6,753 nt of DNA from Verrucomicrobiota bacterium (lineage in GTDB: Bacteria; Verrucomicrobiota; Verrucomicrobiia; Opitutales; Opitutaceae). Below, one piece after another: positions 1 to 5,566 of this stretch. The translations under genes and the position numbers were made by a program. Every line of letters starts with the position of its first letter. Position 1 is the first letter of the stretch. The DNA lies in the NCBI GenBank assembly GCA_023447015.1, contig JAEXPG010000285.1, forward strand, positions 1-6,753, in the 5' to 3' direction. The notes under the pieces are model-generated. The model saw only the letters and a program-made list of their open reading frames with translations. It made no database searches and had not been told where the DNA came from.

Positions 1-111
1 GTTTAAGCCAGAGGCTTGGGGCGGCGGGCCACAAAAAAAGACGGCCGTGGGCGGATGGGCGAATTCGGGGATCTGTCGGTGGCCTGGTTCGCCGGTGGAA
101 CGTGGTGGTCG
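1..111. other. Left edge, no supported gene
   Basis: Together with 112-246, no open frame here reads like a protein. The frames that exist are rich in Arg, Pro and Gly with no recognisable motif. A run of seven A's near position 33-39 next to a GC palindrome (acggccgt) does not form a convincing hairpin. A short repeat (aagcc at 5-9, ggctt at 13-17) is too weak to call. The neighbouring gene to the left lies outside the window. Confidence 0.5.
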
Positions 112-168
112 GAAAACAGGACTCCCCGCGCAATCACCGGACGGCGTCGGTGGTGATTCCGCGGGGAG
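112..168 (-). terminator. Intrinsic terminator of the lipoprotein gene
   Basis: An inverted repeat pairs 122-138 with 152-168: nine perfect pairs (ctccccgcg with cgcggggag), one mismatch (131/159), then seven more pairs (aatcacc with ggtgatt), around a 13-base loop. Read on the minus strand the stem is followed by TCCTGTTTTCC (T-run complementary to 113-116). It lies about 80 bases past the stop of the minus-strand lipoprotein gene. The plus-strand side has no T-tract, so termination is assigned to the minus strand. Confidence 0.7.
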
Positions 169-246
169 GAGTGGTTACAGGTCTTGTGGTTGGGCTGTTT
201 CGGGCCTGGATGGTGTGCGGTCGGGATGGTCAGCAGGCTGGCCTGC

Positions 247-966
247 TCAGGGAGCAGGAGGCGGGGACTGATCGATGGGGATGGCAACGAGGTGCAGGAC
301 GTGGCTCTCGGTCGTCGGGCCTTGGCGGAGGGTCAGCGTGACGTCGAGCCACTTGAGGAGGCCTCCGGCGTCGCCGCTGACCGGATCAAGCGAGGCGGTG
401 GCGCCCGGGGCGATGGTGAGTTTGGGCGGCTGGGGCGCGAAATTGCCGATGATGCTTCGCAGTTCGGTGACGGCGATCGTGATGGGGACGTCGCCGTGGT
501 TCGTGAAGCAGAGCCGAAGGGTCTGGCGTGGCATGGCACCGAGGCCACCGCCGCCGGGACCACGGCCGGAAGCGTGCTCCTCGCCCAGTGGAGGCTGGCC
601 TCCGCGCGGGCCTCCTCCGGGAGGGCCACCAAATCCGCCTCCGCCGCCACCGGGTGGGGGACCCATGCCATGGCCGCCGGGCGGCCGGCCGGAGTGTTCA
701 CCACCGGTCGGACCCTCGCCGTCGCGATCTGGGCGCACGAATCCTTGGGAGAATCCTGTGACCTCGGCCGCGACCGTCACCGAATCGGAGAAGAAGGCGG
801 CGTGGTCGGCCAGCGTCGGTTGCGGCGGCTCAGGTGGCCCGTGCCTGGGCGGGCGAGAGGCGGCGCAGCCGTTGAACAGAGTGAGGGCTCCGCTGACGGC
901 GAGCGCGGAGACGACCAGAACGCGCCGCGGGAACGGGACGCGGATCCAGCAGGATGGGTTTGCCAT
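247..966 (-). CDS. Predicted lipoprotein with Gly/Pro-rich linker
   Basis: This is a 239-residue predicted envelope lipoprotein of unknown function. The N-terminus has Arg-9 and Arg-14/15, a hydrophobic stretch (residues 16-31, VLVVSALAVSGALTLF) and a lipobox-like LFNGC with Cys34 as the likely lipidated residue. After a Pro-rich spacer comes a short hydrophobic, beta-prone piece (63-76). Then follows a low-complexity Gly/Pro linker at about 83-143, with a run of six glycines, and a C-terminal domain at about 146-230 with alternating beta-strand pattern (RLCFTNHGDVPITIAVTEL and later DVTLTLR). The pattern could be an Ig-like or related beta-sandwich fold, which is inference. The frame stays open upstream to a TTG at 1101, but the ATG at 966 puts the signal peptide at the N-terminus and is preferred. 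The leader CCTCTTCCC before the ATG has no Shine-Dalgarno sequence. It appears monocistronic, with terminators on both sides. No named family is recognised. Confidence 0.75.
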   Translation of the reverse strand: MANPSCWIRVPFPRRVLVVSALAVSGALTLFNGCAASRPPRHGPPEPPQPTLADHAAFFSDSVTVAAEVTGFSQGFVRPDRDGEGPTGGEHSGRPPGGHGMGPPPGGGGGGFGGPPGGGPRGGQPPLGEEHASGRGPGGGGLGAMPRQTLRLCFTNHGDVPITIAVTELRSIIGNFAPQPPKLTIAPGATASLDPVSGDAGGLLKWLDVTLTLRQGPTTESHVLHLVAIPIDQSPPPAP

Positions 967-1096
967 GGGAAGAGGCCGCGGGCGCGGCGGGTGCCGGACT
1001 TGCCGCGGTGTGGCGACGAAGACGTCGCTGGCGTGGTCGGGTTTCGCGAGAATGCGAGGAAACCGTGAGGTCCCCTCCCTGGTGTCTCCGCCGCTC
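967..1096 (-). other. Leader region of the lipoprotein gene, no clear promoter
   Basis: This is the stretch between the HDOD terminator and the lipoprotein ATG on the minus strand. It is GC-rich and no convincing -10/-35 pair was found. It would have to contain the lipoprotein gene's own promoter if the terminator at 1108-1152 is efficient. The frame of the lipoprotein is open through this region, but its translation is Arg/Pro-rich and does not resemble a protein N-terminus. Confidence 0.35.
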
Positions 1097-1152
1097 GACA
1101 AAATGAAGGATGCGCCGGGTCACCCAGCTAGGCTGGGCAGCCCGGCGCATCC
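1097..1152 (-). terminator. Two-tier intrinsic terminator of the HDOD gene
   Basis: A perfect 12-base inverted repeat (1108-1119 with 1141-1152, ggatgcgccggg and its complement) encloses a 3x3 internal loop and a further perfect 6-base stem (1123-1128 cccagc with 1132-1137 gctggg) capped by a 3-base loop. On the minus strand it is followed immediately by TTCATTTTGTC. It lies 78 bases past the HDOD gene's stop and upstream of the lipoprotein gene, so it should insulate the two. Confidence 0.8.
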
Positions 1153-1229
1153 ACGATCCCCCTTGAACCCGGCGCCAACCTTCCTTTTGACGCCGGACAA
1201 GATGTGTGGAGCGCTTGGCGCGCGGGGGA

Positions 1230-2075
1230 TTACCAAGTCTCGATTTCGCGAATGTGTGAGACGATCTCGTCGATCCACGGATTGCCGGTGGTGCCGTGGG
1301 TGGATGCGCCCGGCTCCGGGAGGGCGGCGATGATATCGGTGGCAAGCGAACGGGCTTCGCCGAGCAACAGCGCCATCGCGCGGTGATGCGGAGCGCGCCC
1401 GGGGTTGAACTGGAATTCGATCGGTTCGACTACCTCCTCGCTGACGTTCCAGCTGCGCAGGATGAACGCGGCGACTTCGGCCTGGCTCATGCCGGTCAGC
1501 TCGGTCTCCTGCTGGTCGAGGGAGCGGTTGTTGTGCACCTGGGTGAGCGGGCCGCTCGTGACACGGAGGTGGTGGTCGATGAAGACCATGCCCATGGCGT
1601 GGAGCAGGCCGATCGTGTAGGCGACGCGGTCGTCGAGTTTGGCCGCCGGGGCCAGGTCGACCATGGCGAGCGCACAGGCGACGGACTGGCGCCAGAACGT
1701 GCGCGGATCCACCCCGTAGACTTGGAGGGGGGTGTTGAGGAACTGGCTCATCGCGACCGTGGCGGTGAGGCGGTAGGCCTCGTGGGAACCGAGGCGGAAC
1801 AGCGCCTCGTCGAGGCTGCGGACGGGTTCGCCCCGGGCGCAGGCGGCGCTGCCGGCGGCATGGATCAGACGGGCCGCGAGGCCGGGGTCGATGCGGACGA
1901 GTTCGAGCACCTCTCCGGTCTCGAAGCTGTCGCTGAGGAGAAGGGATTGCAGCCGGGGAAGGACGGCGGGGGCGACGGGCATCTCACCGAGGTAGGAGGT
2001 GAGGAGCGCAGGGCTGAGTCGGGCGGCACGGATGGATTTGCCGGCGAGGGAGGCGGTGACGCTGGAGGAGGTCAT
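1230..2075 (-). CDS. HDOD domain protein
   Basis: This 281-residue protein has an HDOD (HD-related output) domain covering most of its length. HDOD proteins are usually non-enzymatic signalling partners found with two-component, c-di-GMP and motility genes. The family pattern is visible: DPGLAARLIHAAGSAA (63-78), followed by a segment with SLDEALFRLGSHEAYRL, the core GLLHAMG (156-162), and ELTGMSQAEVAAFILRSWNVSEEVVEPIEF near 192-222. The HD-motif Asp is replaced by Ala160, and the later His pair seen in many relatives is replaced by Gln-Phe. Metal-dependent phosphohydrolase activity is therefore not expected. The last 45 or so residues form a less conserved tail. The frame extends upstream to a GTG at 2129, but the ATG at 2075 is preferred because AAGAAG lies about 11 bases before it and the upstream residues are not domain-like. 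It is transcribed away from the cheX operon and ends before a strong terminator. The specific partner cannot be told from sequence. Confidence 0.85.
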   Translation of the reverse strand: MTSSSVTASLAGKSIRAARLSPALLTSYLGEMPVAPAVLPRLQSLLLSDSFETGEVLELVRIDPGLAARLIHAAGSAACARGEPVRSLDEALFRLGSHEAYRLTATVAMSQFLNTPLQVYGVDPRTFWRQSVACALAMVDLAPAAKLDDRVAYTIGLLHAMGMVFIDHHLRVTSGPLTQVHNNRSLDQQETELTGMSQAEVAAFILRSWNVSEEVVEPIEFQFNPGRAPHHRAMALLLGEARSLATDIIAALPEPGASTHGTTGNPWIDEIVSHIREIETW

Positions 2076-2271
2076 GGCGTTGATTTCTTCTTGGCGGTTG
2101 GGAGCGCCGCGCGGTGGGGATCGGAGCACTCAGGGATCGTTGACGTGCGGACCATACTGCTTGGATACGCGCGGTGCGGTCGGTTCCTCTCCTCATGGTG
2201 GATGCGGAGATCACCCCAGGCTGGGCGGATGGATACTCCCGATTCGGTCGGAGCAGAGATGATCGAGCGTC

Positions 2272-2280
2272 TGTGGATAA
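2272..2280 (-). promoter_or_regulatory. DnaA-box-like 9-mer
   Basis: The minus strand reads TTATCCACA, identical to the classical strong DnaA box. It sits in a locally AT-richer patch (about 2272-2302) of the noncoding spacer. Three further TATCC-containing sites lie nearby on the same strand (around 2162-2169, 2230-2237 and 2287-2293), but each matches the 9-mer poorly. A lone match may be chance, and there are no replication genes in the window. Confidence 0.3.
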
Positions 2281-2323
2281 GAAAAGCGGATACAACTTTC
2301 TGCTGCGGAACGCTCCGGATCTT

Positions 2324-2355
2324 CCGCCGTGGGGCGTTCGTACGCCGCAGGGCGG
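2324..2355. repeat. Two-tier hairpin in the spacer
   Basis: CCGCC (2324-2328) pairs with GGCGG (2351-2355), and inside a 4x4 internal loop GGCGT (2333-2337) pairs with ACGCC (2342-2346) around the tetraloop tcgt. Neither side has a T-tract, so it is not called a terminator. It may be a structured RNA segment or a protein-binding palindrome. Confidence 0.35.
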
Positions 2356-2681
2356 GTGCATGCGGAGGATGTTGGGGACGGGGACCGTGCCTCGTTCTCT
2401 GCGTTGCTGCGGGCTTGTGCGGCACGGATCGCCTCCGCCCGCCGCAGCGGAAGGAGACCGTCAGGCGACGGGCGCTTGGATGCGGACGAGTCTCCTGCCG
2501 CCGTTTGGCTCGCGTGGCGGCGACGGACTGGTGGGGGGCTTCGGCGGCAGGGTGGTCCACCATGCTGGGCTAAGCTTCCAGGCCCGGCGGGGCGTCCGGT
2601 GGTGGAGCGCGCCAGTCCGACTACCGCCGGCCAACTGCCGAACTGAACCTGGGATTGGACACCGGGCACCAGGAACCGGAA

Positions 2682-2712
2682 ACCACGGATCGTCCCCGTT
2701 CATCCGCGTGGT
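2682..2712. repeat. REP-like inverted repeat
   Basis: accacggat (2682-2690) is matched by atccgcgtggt (2702-2712), an inverted repeat with a two-base bulge and an 11-base loop. It is preceded by a run of related accgg/cacc units (2660-2680). From memory of Verrucomicrobiota intergenic DNA, sequences built from 'accacggat' and 'atccg(c)gtgg' recur between genes, which suggests a dispersed palindromic element. That is recollection and inference. A T-run (2721-2725) follows at eight bases, making a weak plus-strand terminator an alternative reading. Confidence 0.4.
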
Positions 2713-3053
2713 CATGGCACTTTTTGCGCAAAGAGCGGGAGGGGCTCGATCTACGGCCGAATTGCCCGCGTTGTTGCTTCCCTGCAATGTTGTGGTCCGG
2801 CGCCCCGCCCGTGCTGCAGTCCGGATTCCGTGGGCGAAACGACCGTCGGTTTCGGGCCCGGGTCTTGCCAATACTTTGATGGTTCCCGGGGCGGCCTCAC
2901 CTCGCGGCGGCGGCGGGGGCTCCGGTGCGGACCCCGGCGCATGTTGCCTCCCGCCAGAATGGTACGCGCGAAGTCCGGCGGTACGGTGCGACCGGTGGTC
3001 TTCACCCCGGTCCTCGGCTCCAGTGCGCAGCGTCTGGAAACGGCAAATCGCGC

Positions 3054-3079
3054 TAAAGCCGCGCCAAATCGGCCGATTA
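3054..3079 (+). promoter_or_regulatory. Sigma-28 (FliA)-like promoter of the cheX operon
   Basis: TAAA at 3054-3057 is followed after 14 bases by GCCGATTA at 3072-3079. The flagellar sigma-28 consensus is TAAA, 15 bases, GCCGATAA, so the -10 element matches 7 of 8 and the spacing is one base short. It points at cheX, whose ATG lies 36 bases further on. Initiation would fall near 3086, leaving a leader of about 30 bases. The overlapping gattatag could alternatively serve as a housekeeping -10, but no good -35 accompanies it. Confidence 0.45.
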
Positions 3080-3115
3080 TAGCTCCGAGCGGAAAAGACC
3101 CTCCTCCGCAATCGC

Positions 3116-3637
3116 ATGCCAAGCGCCGCACCCATTTCAGATACTGTTCTTCGCGATCTCGTTAACAAAGCGATGTCCGACGTGCTTATCACCATGTTGG
3201 CGTTGAACTCGAAGCTTGTCTGGGTCTCGGATGATCACCCCGGCGACGAGCCGCCTCCGCTCAGCCAGAATTCTCCGCTCGTGGTCGGCGCGGTGGGTTT
3301 CATCGGCGACATCAACGGCCTGATCTACCTCCATCTCGAGAGCGAGTTTGCCAAGCTGGTCACCTGCAAGCTCGTCGGACTTTCCCCCGAGGACATCGAG
3401 GCGGAGGGCGACGAAGTGGTGAACGACGCGATCGGCGAGCTCACGAACATGACCGTGGGCGGATTCAAGAACGCCCTCTGCGACATGGGTCTGCCCTGCA
3501 ATCTCACCATCCCCTCCATCCTGCGTGGCAGCAACTTCACCATCGAGCCCGCCACCAACGCGCTGCGTCACGTGTACCAGTTCGAGGCCGACGGACGGAA
3601 GATGACCGCCGACCTGCTCCTCCAGTACAACGAGTAA
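3116..3637 (+). CDS. CheX-type chemotaxis phosphatase
   Basis: This 173-residue protein is of the CheX/CheC/FliY phosphatase class, cytoplasmic enzymes that hydrolyse the phospho-aspartate of CheY-like receivers. The catalytic E-x-x-N motif is intact as Glu108-Leu-Thr-Asn111, within NDAIGELTNMTVGGF, where the family helix is expected. An N-terminal helix (DTVLRDLVNKAMSDVLITML, 9-28) and the strand GAVGFIGDINGLIYLHLE (58-75) precede it, and the chain ends with the beta-rich FEADGRKMTADLLLQYNE. The single E-x-x-N helix favours CheX over CheC, which usually has two. The ATG at 3116 is preferred because it includes the complete first helix. The leader is pyrimidine-rich (CCTCCTCC) with no Shine-Dalgarno sequence close to the start. 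A receiver-containing gene starts 18 bases downstream, almost certainly in the same operon, and its first receiver is the likely substrate. A sigma-28-like promoter upstream suggests co-expression with motility genes. Confidence 0.85.
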   Translation: MPSAAPISDTVLRDLVNKAMSDVLITMLALNSKLVWVSDDHPGDEPPPLSQNSPLVVGAVGFIGDINGLIYLHLESEFAKLVTCKLVGLSPEDIEAEGDEVVNDAIGELTNMTVGGFKNALCDMGLPCNLTIPSILRGSNFTIEPATNALRHVYQFEADGRKMTADLLLQYNE

Positions 3638-3655
3638 CACCGACTCCTTCTTTCC

Positions 3656-4819
3656 ATGCGCAACAAGATCCTCACCGTGGACGACTCGAAAACCGTCCGC
3701 ATCATCGTCAAGAAGGCGTTCAAGAGCTTCGACTGCGACATCCTCGAGGCCTCCAACGGTGTCGAGGGCCTGGCCGTTGCGGCGAAGGAAGCGCCCGACG
3801 TGGTTCTGCTCGATATCACCATGCCCGTGATGGATGGCGTGGAGATGCTCACCAAGCTCAAGTCCGACCCGATGCTCAAGGGCATCCCGGTGGTGATGCT
3901 CACCGCCGAGGGCGGCCGCGAACATGTGCTCAAGATCGCCAAGATCGGTGTGCGCGACTACATCGTGAAGCCGTTCAAGGAGGAGCTGCTCGTCGAGAAG
4001 GTGATGCGCATCGTCGACATCAAGCCGCTCAGCGAGGCGAACCAGCGCACGAAGACCATCTTCGACCCCGCCGACCTCCTCGTGGTCGAGGACAAGCCGG
4101 CGATCGTGCAGCAGATCCAGGAAGGGCTGCGCCACACCCCGTGGCGCGTGCACGGCGTGAGCACGACCGGTGAGGCGATCGACTTCTGCGGCCGCACCAT
4201 TCCGGATCTCGTGATGTCCAGCCTGTCGCTGCCCGAGGACGGCGGCTTCACGCTGTTCCGCATGTTGCGCACGAACATCAAGACGAAGTTCACCCCGGTG
4301 TTCGCGCTCGTGGTGAAGACCGAGACCGCGGCCCAGCAGCAGGCCCTGCAAGTGGGGTTCTCGGCGATCATCACCAAGCCCATCGAATTCTCGGAGCTCG
4401 AGACCCGCATCGCCAAGGCGATGAACCTCGACACCTCTTTGCGCTACTACGGAATCGAGGAGAATTCGCTCATTCTCCGCCTGCCCGAGCACATGACGCC
4501 CGTCACGATCAACGAGGTGACCGGCTACATGAAGGGAAAGGTCTCCGGCGCCGTCGACACGGGCGTGGGGCGGTCGATCATCGACATCAGCAAGCTCAAG
4601 ACCCTGGACATGCCGGTGATCAAGCTGCTCTTCCAGTTCATGCAGGCCTGCACCGAGGTCTCGATCCAGTACGTCCTCGTGGGCAACGCGGCCGTGATGA
4701 AGGAGTGCAAGGGATTCGAAGACACGAAGAACTGGACGTTCTTCGAAAATCTCGAGCAGGCCAAGGCCGGCTTCAAGGGCGAGGCGGCTCCCGCTGCCGC
4801 GGCCCCGGCTGCCGGTTGA
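3656..4819 (+). CDS. REC - degenerate REC - STAS-like response regulator
   Basis: This 387-residue protein has three parts. Residues 1-122 are a complete receiver: acidic pair Asp9/Asp10, phosphoacceptor Asp53 (LLDITMP), Thr83 and Lys105 (VKPF). Residues 139-257 form a second receiver fold (LLVVEDKP at its start, TKPIEF at 240-245). Here the phosphoacceptor position is Ser189 (PDLVMSSLSLP) and the switch Thr is Val219, so it should not be phosphorylated, although Asp146 and Lys241 remain. Residues 268-372 resemble a STAS domain (SIIDISKLKTLDMPVIKLL, then VLVGNAAVMKECKGF). The serine that anti-sigma-factor kinases phosphorylate in SpoIIAA-type proteins (D-S-S) is absent; the local sequence is Asp318-Met-Pro320. 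The chain ends in an Ala/Pro-rich tail (377-387). There is no DNA-binding or enzymatic output. It follows cheX by 18 bases, so control of Asp53 phosphorylation by CheX is the natural inference. The leader ACTCCTTCTTTCC lacks a Shine-Dalgarno sequence. The REC assignments are firm; the STAS assignment rests on pattern only. Confidence 0.85.
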   Translation: MRNKILTVDDSKTVRIIVKKAFKSFDCDILEASNGVEGLAVAAKEAPDVVLLDITMPVMDGVEMLTKLKSDPMLKGIPVVMLTAEGGREHVLKIAKIGVRDYIVKPFKEELLVEKVMRIVDIKPLSEANQRTKTIFDPADLLVVEDKPAIVQQIQEGLRHTPWRVHGVSTTGEAIDFCGRTIPDLVMSSLSLPEDGGFTLFRMLRTNIKTKFTPVFALVVKTETAAQQQALQVGFSAIITKPIEFSELETRIAKAMNLDTSLRYYGIEENSLILRLPEHMTPVTINEVTGYMKGKVSGAVDTGVGRSIIDISKLKTLDMPVIKLLFQFMQACTEVSIQYVLVGNAAVMKECKGFEDTKNWTFFENLEQAKAGFKGEAAPAAAAPAAG

Positions 4820-4895
4820 GTCCGCTCCGGATCGCTTTCGGAAGCCCGGCATCTCGGTGCCGGGCTTCCGCGTTTCTTCCCGGCCGGAGCGGACT
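4819..4895. repeat. Outer inverted repeat enclosing the terminator
   Basis: agtccgctccgg (4819-4830) and ccggagcggact (4884-4895) are perfect 12-base reverse complements, flanking the terminator hairpin on both sides. The left arm begins on the last base of the regulator's stop codon. The whole 77-base segment could fold as a long stem with the terminator hairpin at its tip. Neither outer arm has a T-tract beyond it. Confidence 0.75.
4839..4880 (+). terminator. Intrinsic terminator of the cheX operon
   Basis: A perfect 13-base stem (4839-4851 with 4858-4870, cggaagcccggca and its complement) has the 6-base loop tctcgg and is followed by cgtttcttcc. It begins 20 bases after the regulator's stop codon. 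On the minus strand it is followed by GAAAGCGATCC, with no T-tract, so it acts mainly on the plus strand. It could still block readthrough from the convergent thpR gene. Confidence 0.8.
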
Positions 4896-4963
4896 GAGGT
4901 TGCCGCCCCCGGAACAAGGCGTGCCCCCGGGCGGCGCGTGCCGGGCGCAGATCTCGCCACGCC

Positions 4964-5566
4964 TCAGCGCAGCGGGTATTCTTCAATGAGCGTGTGCACT
5001 GCGCCGGAGGGGAGCAGCTCGCTCTCGTAGAGAGCAAACCGGTCCACGCGAAACGGTGGGGCTTCGAAACCCCGATGGCGGTGCAGCCAGTGGGCGACCG
5101 GCGCCTCTGCGGCGGGCCCGAGGCGGGCGAGCGTGAAATGCGGCGCGAACGGCCGCAGATCGGCCTCCAGCCCAAGGGCGAGGATCGCGTCGTCGATCCG
5201 CTGGCGGAGCTGGTGCAGATGCGGGTGACCGGCGCCCACACCACACCAGAGTACCCGCGGCCGGCCGCGCGGGGGGAAGACGCCGAGGCCGCCGACGGGA
5301 AGGATGAAACACGCCACCTGGATGGTGCGCAGGTGCTCGCGCAGCGGCCCAAGGAGCGGGCTCGGTGTGTCGCCGAGGAAACGCAGGGTGAGGTGAAGCC
5401 GGCCCGGCGGTGTCCACGCGAAGCCCGCGGCGGGTCGCATCAGCTCCTGCAGCGCGGCGGTGACGGGGGCGGGAACGTCGAGCGCGAGAAACAGTCGCCG
5501 CGCCGGCAGGCTGGCTGCGGCGCGGTCGGTGGACTCAGGCGCGTTTGACGAGTCGGACGATGGCAC
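4964..5566 (-). CDS. thpR: RNA 2',3'-cyclic phosphodiesterase (2H family)
   Basis: This is a member of the LigT/ThpR branch of the 2H phosphoesterases, which open 2',3'-cyclic phosphate ends of RNA (historically called 2'-5' RNA ligase). Both catalytic H-x-T-x motifs are present: HLTL, about 58 residues from the chosen start, in RLHLTLRFLGDT, and HFTL, about 143 residues from it, in FAPHFTLARLG. The family's N-terminal strand appears as RRLFLALDVP, and WCGVG lies where relatives have a WxGV strand. There is no ATG near the start. The frame opens at a TTG at 5575, but a GTG at 5566 is preferred because GAGG lies nine bases before it, whereas GAGG abuts the TTG directly. This gives 200 residues, slightly longer than typical because of about 20 extra Ser/Ala-rich N-terminal residues; a CTG start nearer the domain cannot be excluded. 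It overlaps the upstream response regulator gene by 32 bases, which suggests translational coupling. Confidence 0.88.
   Translation of the reverse strand: MPSSDSSNAPESTDRAAASLPARRLFLALDVPAPVTAALQELMRPAAGFAWTPPGRLHLTLRFLGDTPSPLLGPLREHLRTIQVACFILPVGGLGVFPPRGRPRVLWCGVGAGHPHLHQLRQRIDDAILALGLEADLRPFAPHFTLARLGPAAEAPVAHWLHRHRGFEAPPFRVDRFALYESELLPSGAVHTLIEEYPLR

Larger units (their letters stand above)
2076..3115. other. 1-kb spacer between divergent genes, no credible protein
   Basis: Several long frames exist on both strands here, but all give Arg/Pro/Gly/Ser-rich translations without hydrophobic cores, motifs or a convincing start, as expected from chance openness in GC-rich DNA. The stretch must hold the promoters of the HDOD gene (minus) and of cheX (plus). 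Structures seen in it are listed separately: a DnaA-box 9-mer at 2272-2280, a hairpin at 2324-2355, a REP-like repeat at 2682-2712 and a sigma-28-like promoter at 3054-3079. An untranslated RNA or a decayed gene is possible but is not shown. Confidence 0.6.

Noticed and set aside
1169..1196. Hairpin ccggcg/cgccgg with an AAGGAAGG-containing loop on the minus strand
   Set aside because: It looks like a sequestered Shine-Dalgarno, but the only following ATG lies inside the terminator stem and opens no sensible frame.
184..1333. Long plus-strand frames across the lipoprotein gene
   Set aside because: The translations are Arg/Gly/Pro/Trp-rich without motifs and run through the terminator at 1108-1152. 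The minus-strand frame has a signal peptide and lipobox.
1296..2573. A 425-codon plus-strand frame opposite the HDOD gene
   Set aside because: It is antisense to a recognisable HDOD protein and continues into spacer sequence with no domain-like content.
2715..2728. A sigma-54-like site (tggcac followed by a T-run and gc)
   Set aside because: The distance between the GG and GC elements is two bases shorter than sigma-54 tolerates, and no gene starts at a suitable distance.
2174..3195. Plus- and minus-strand frames of 126-302 codons in the long spacer
   Set aside because: No hydrophobic core, motif or plausible start, with many Pro/Arg/Gly. One of them even translates the REP-like repeat, and another overlaps the start of cheX.
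3137..4960. A 607-codon open frame on the minus strand opposite cheX and the regulator
   Set aside because: It is the antisense shadow of two well-supported genes. Its His/Glu/Arg/Leu/Gly-rich translation has no domain pattern and arises from the high third-position GC of the plus-strand genes.
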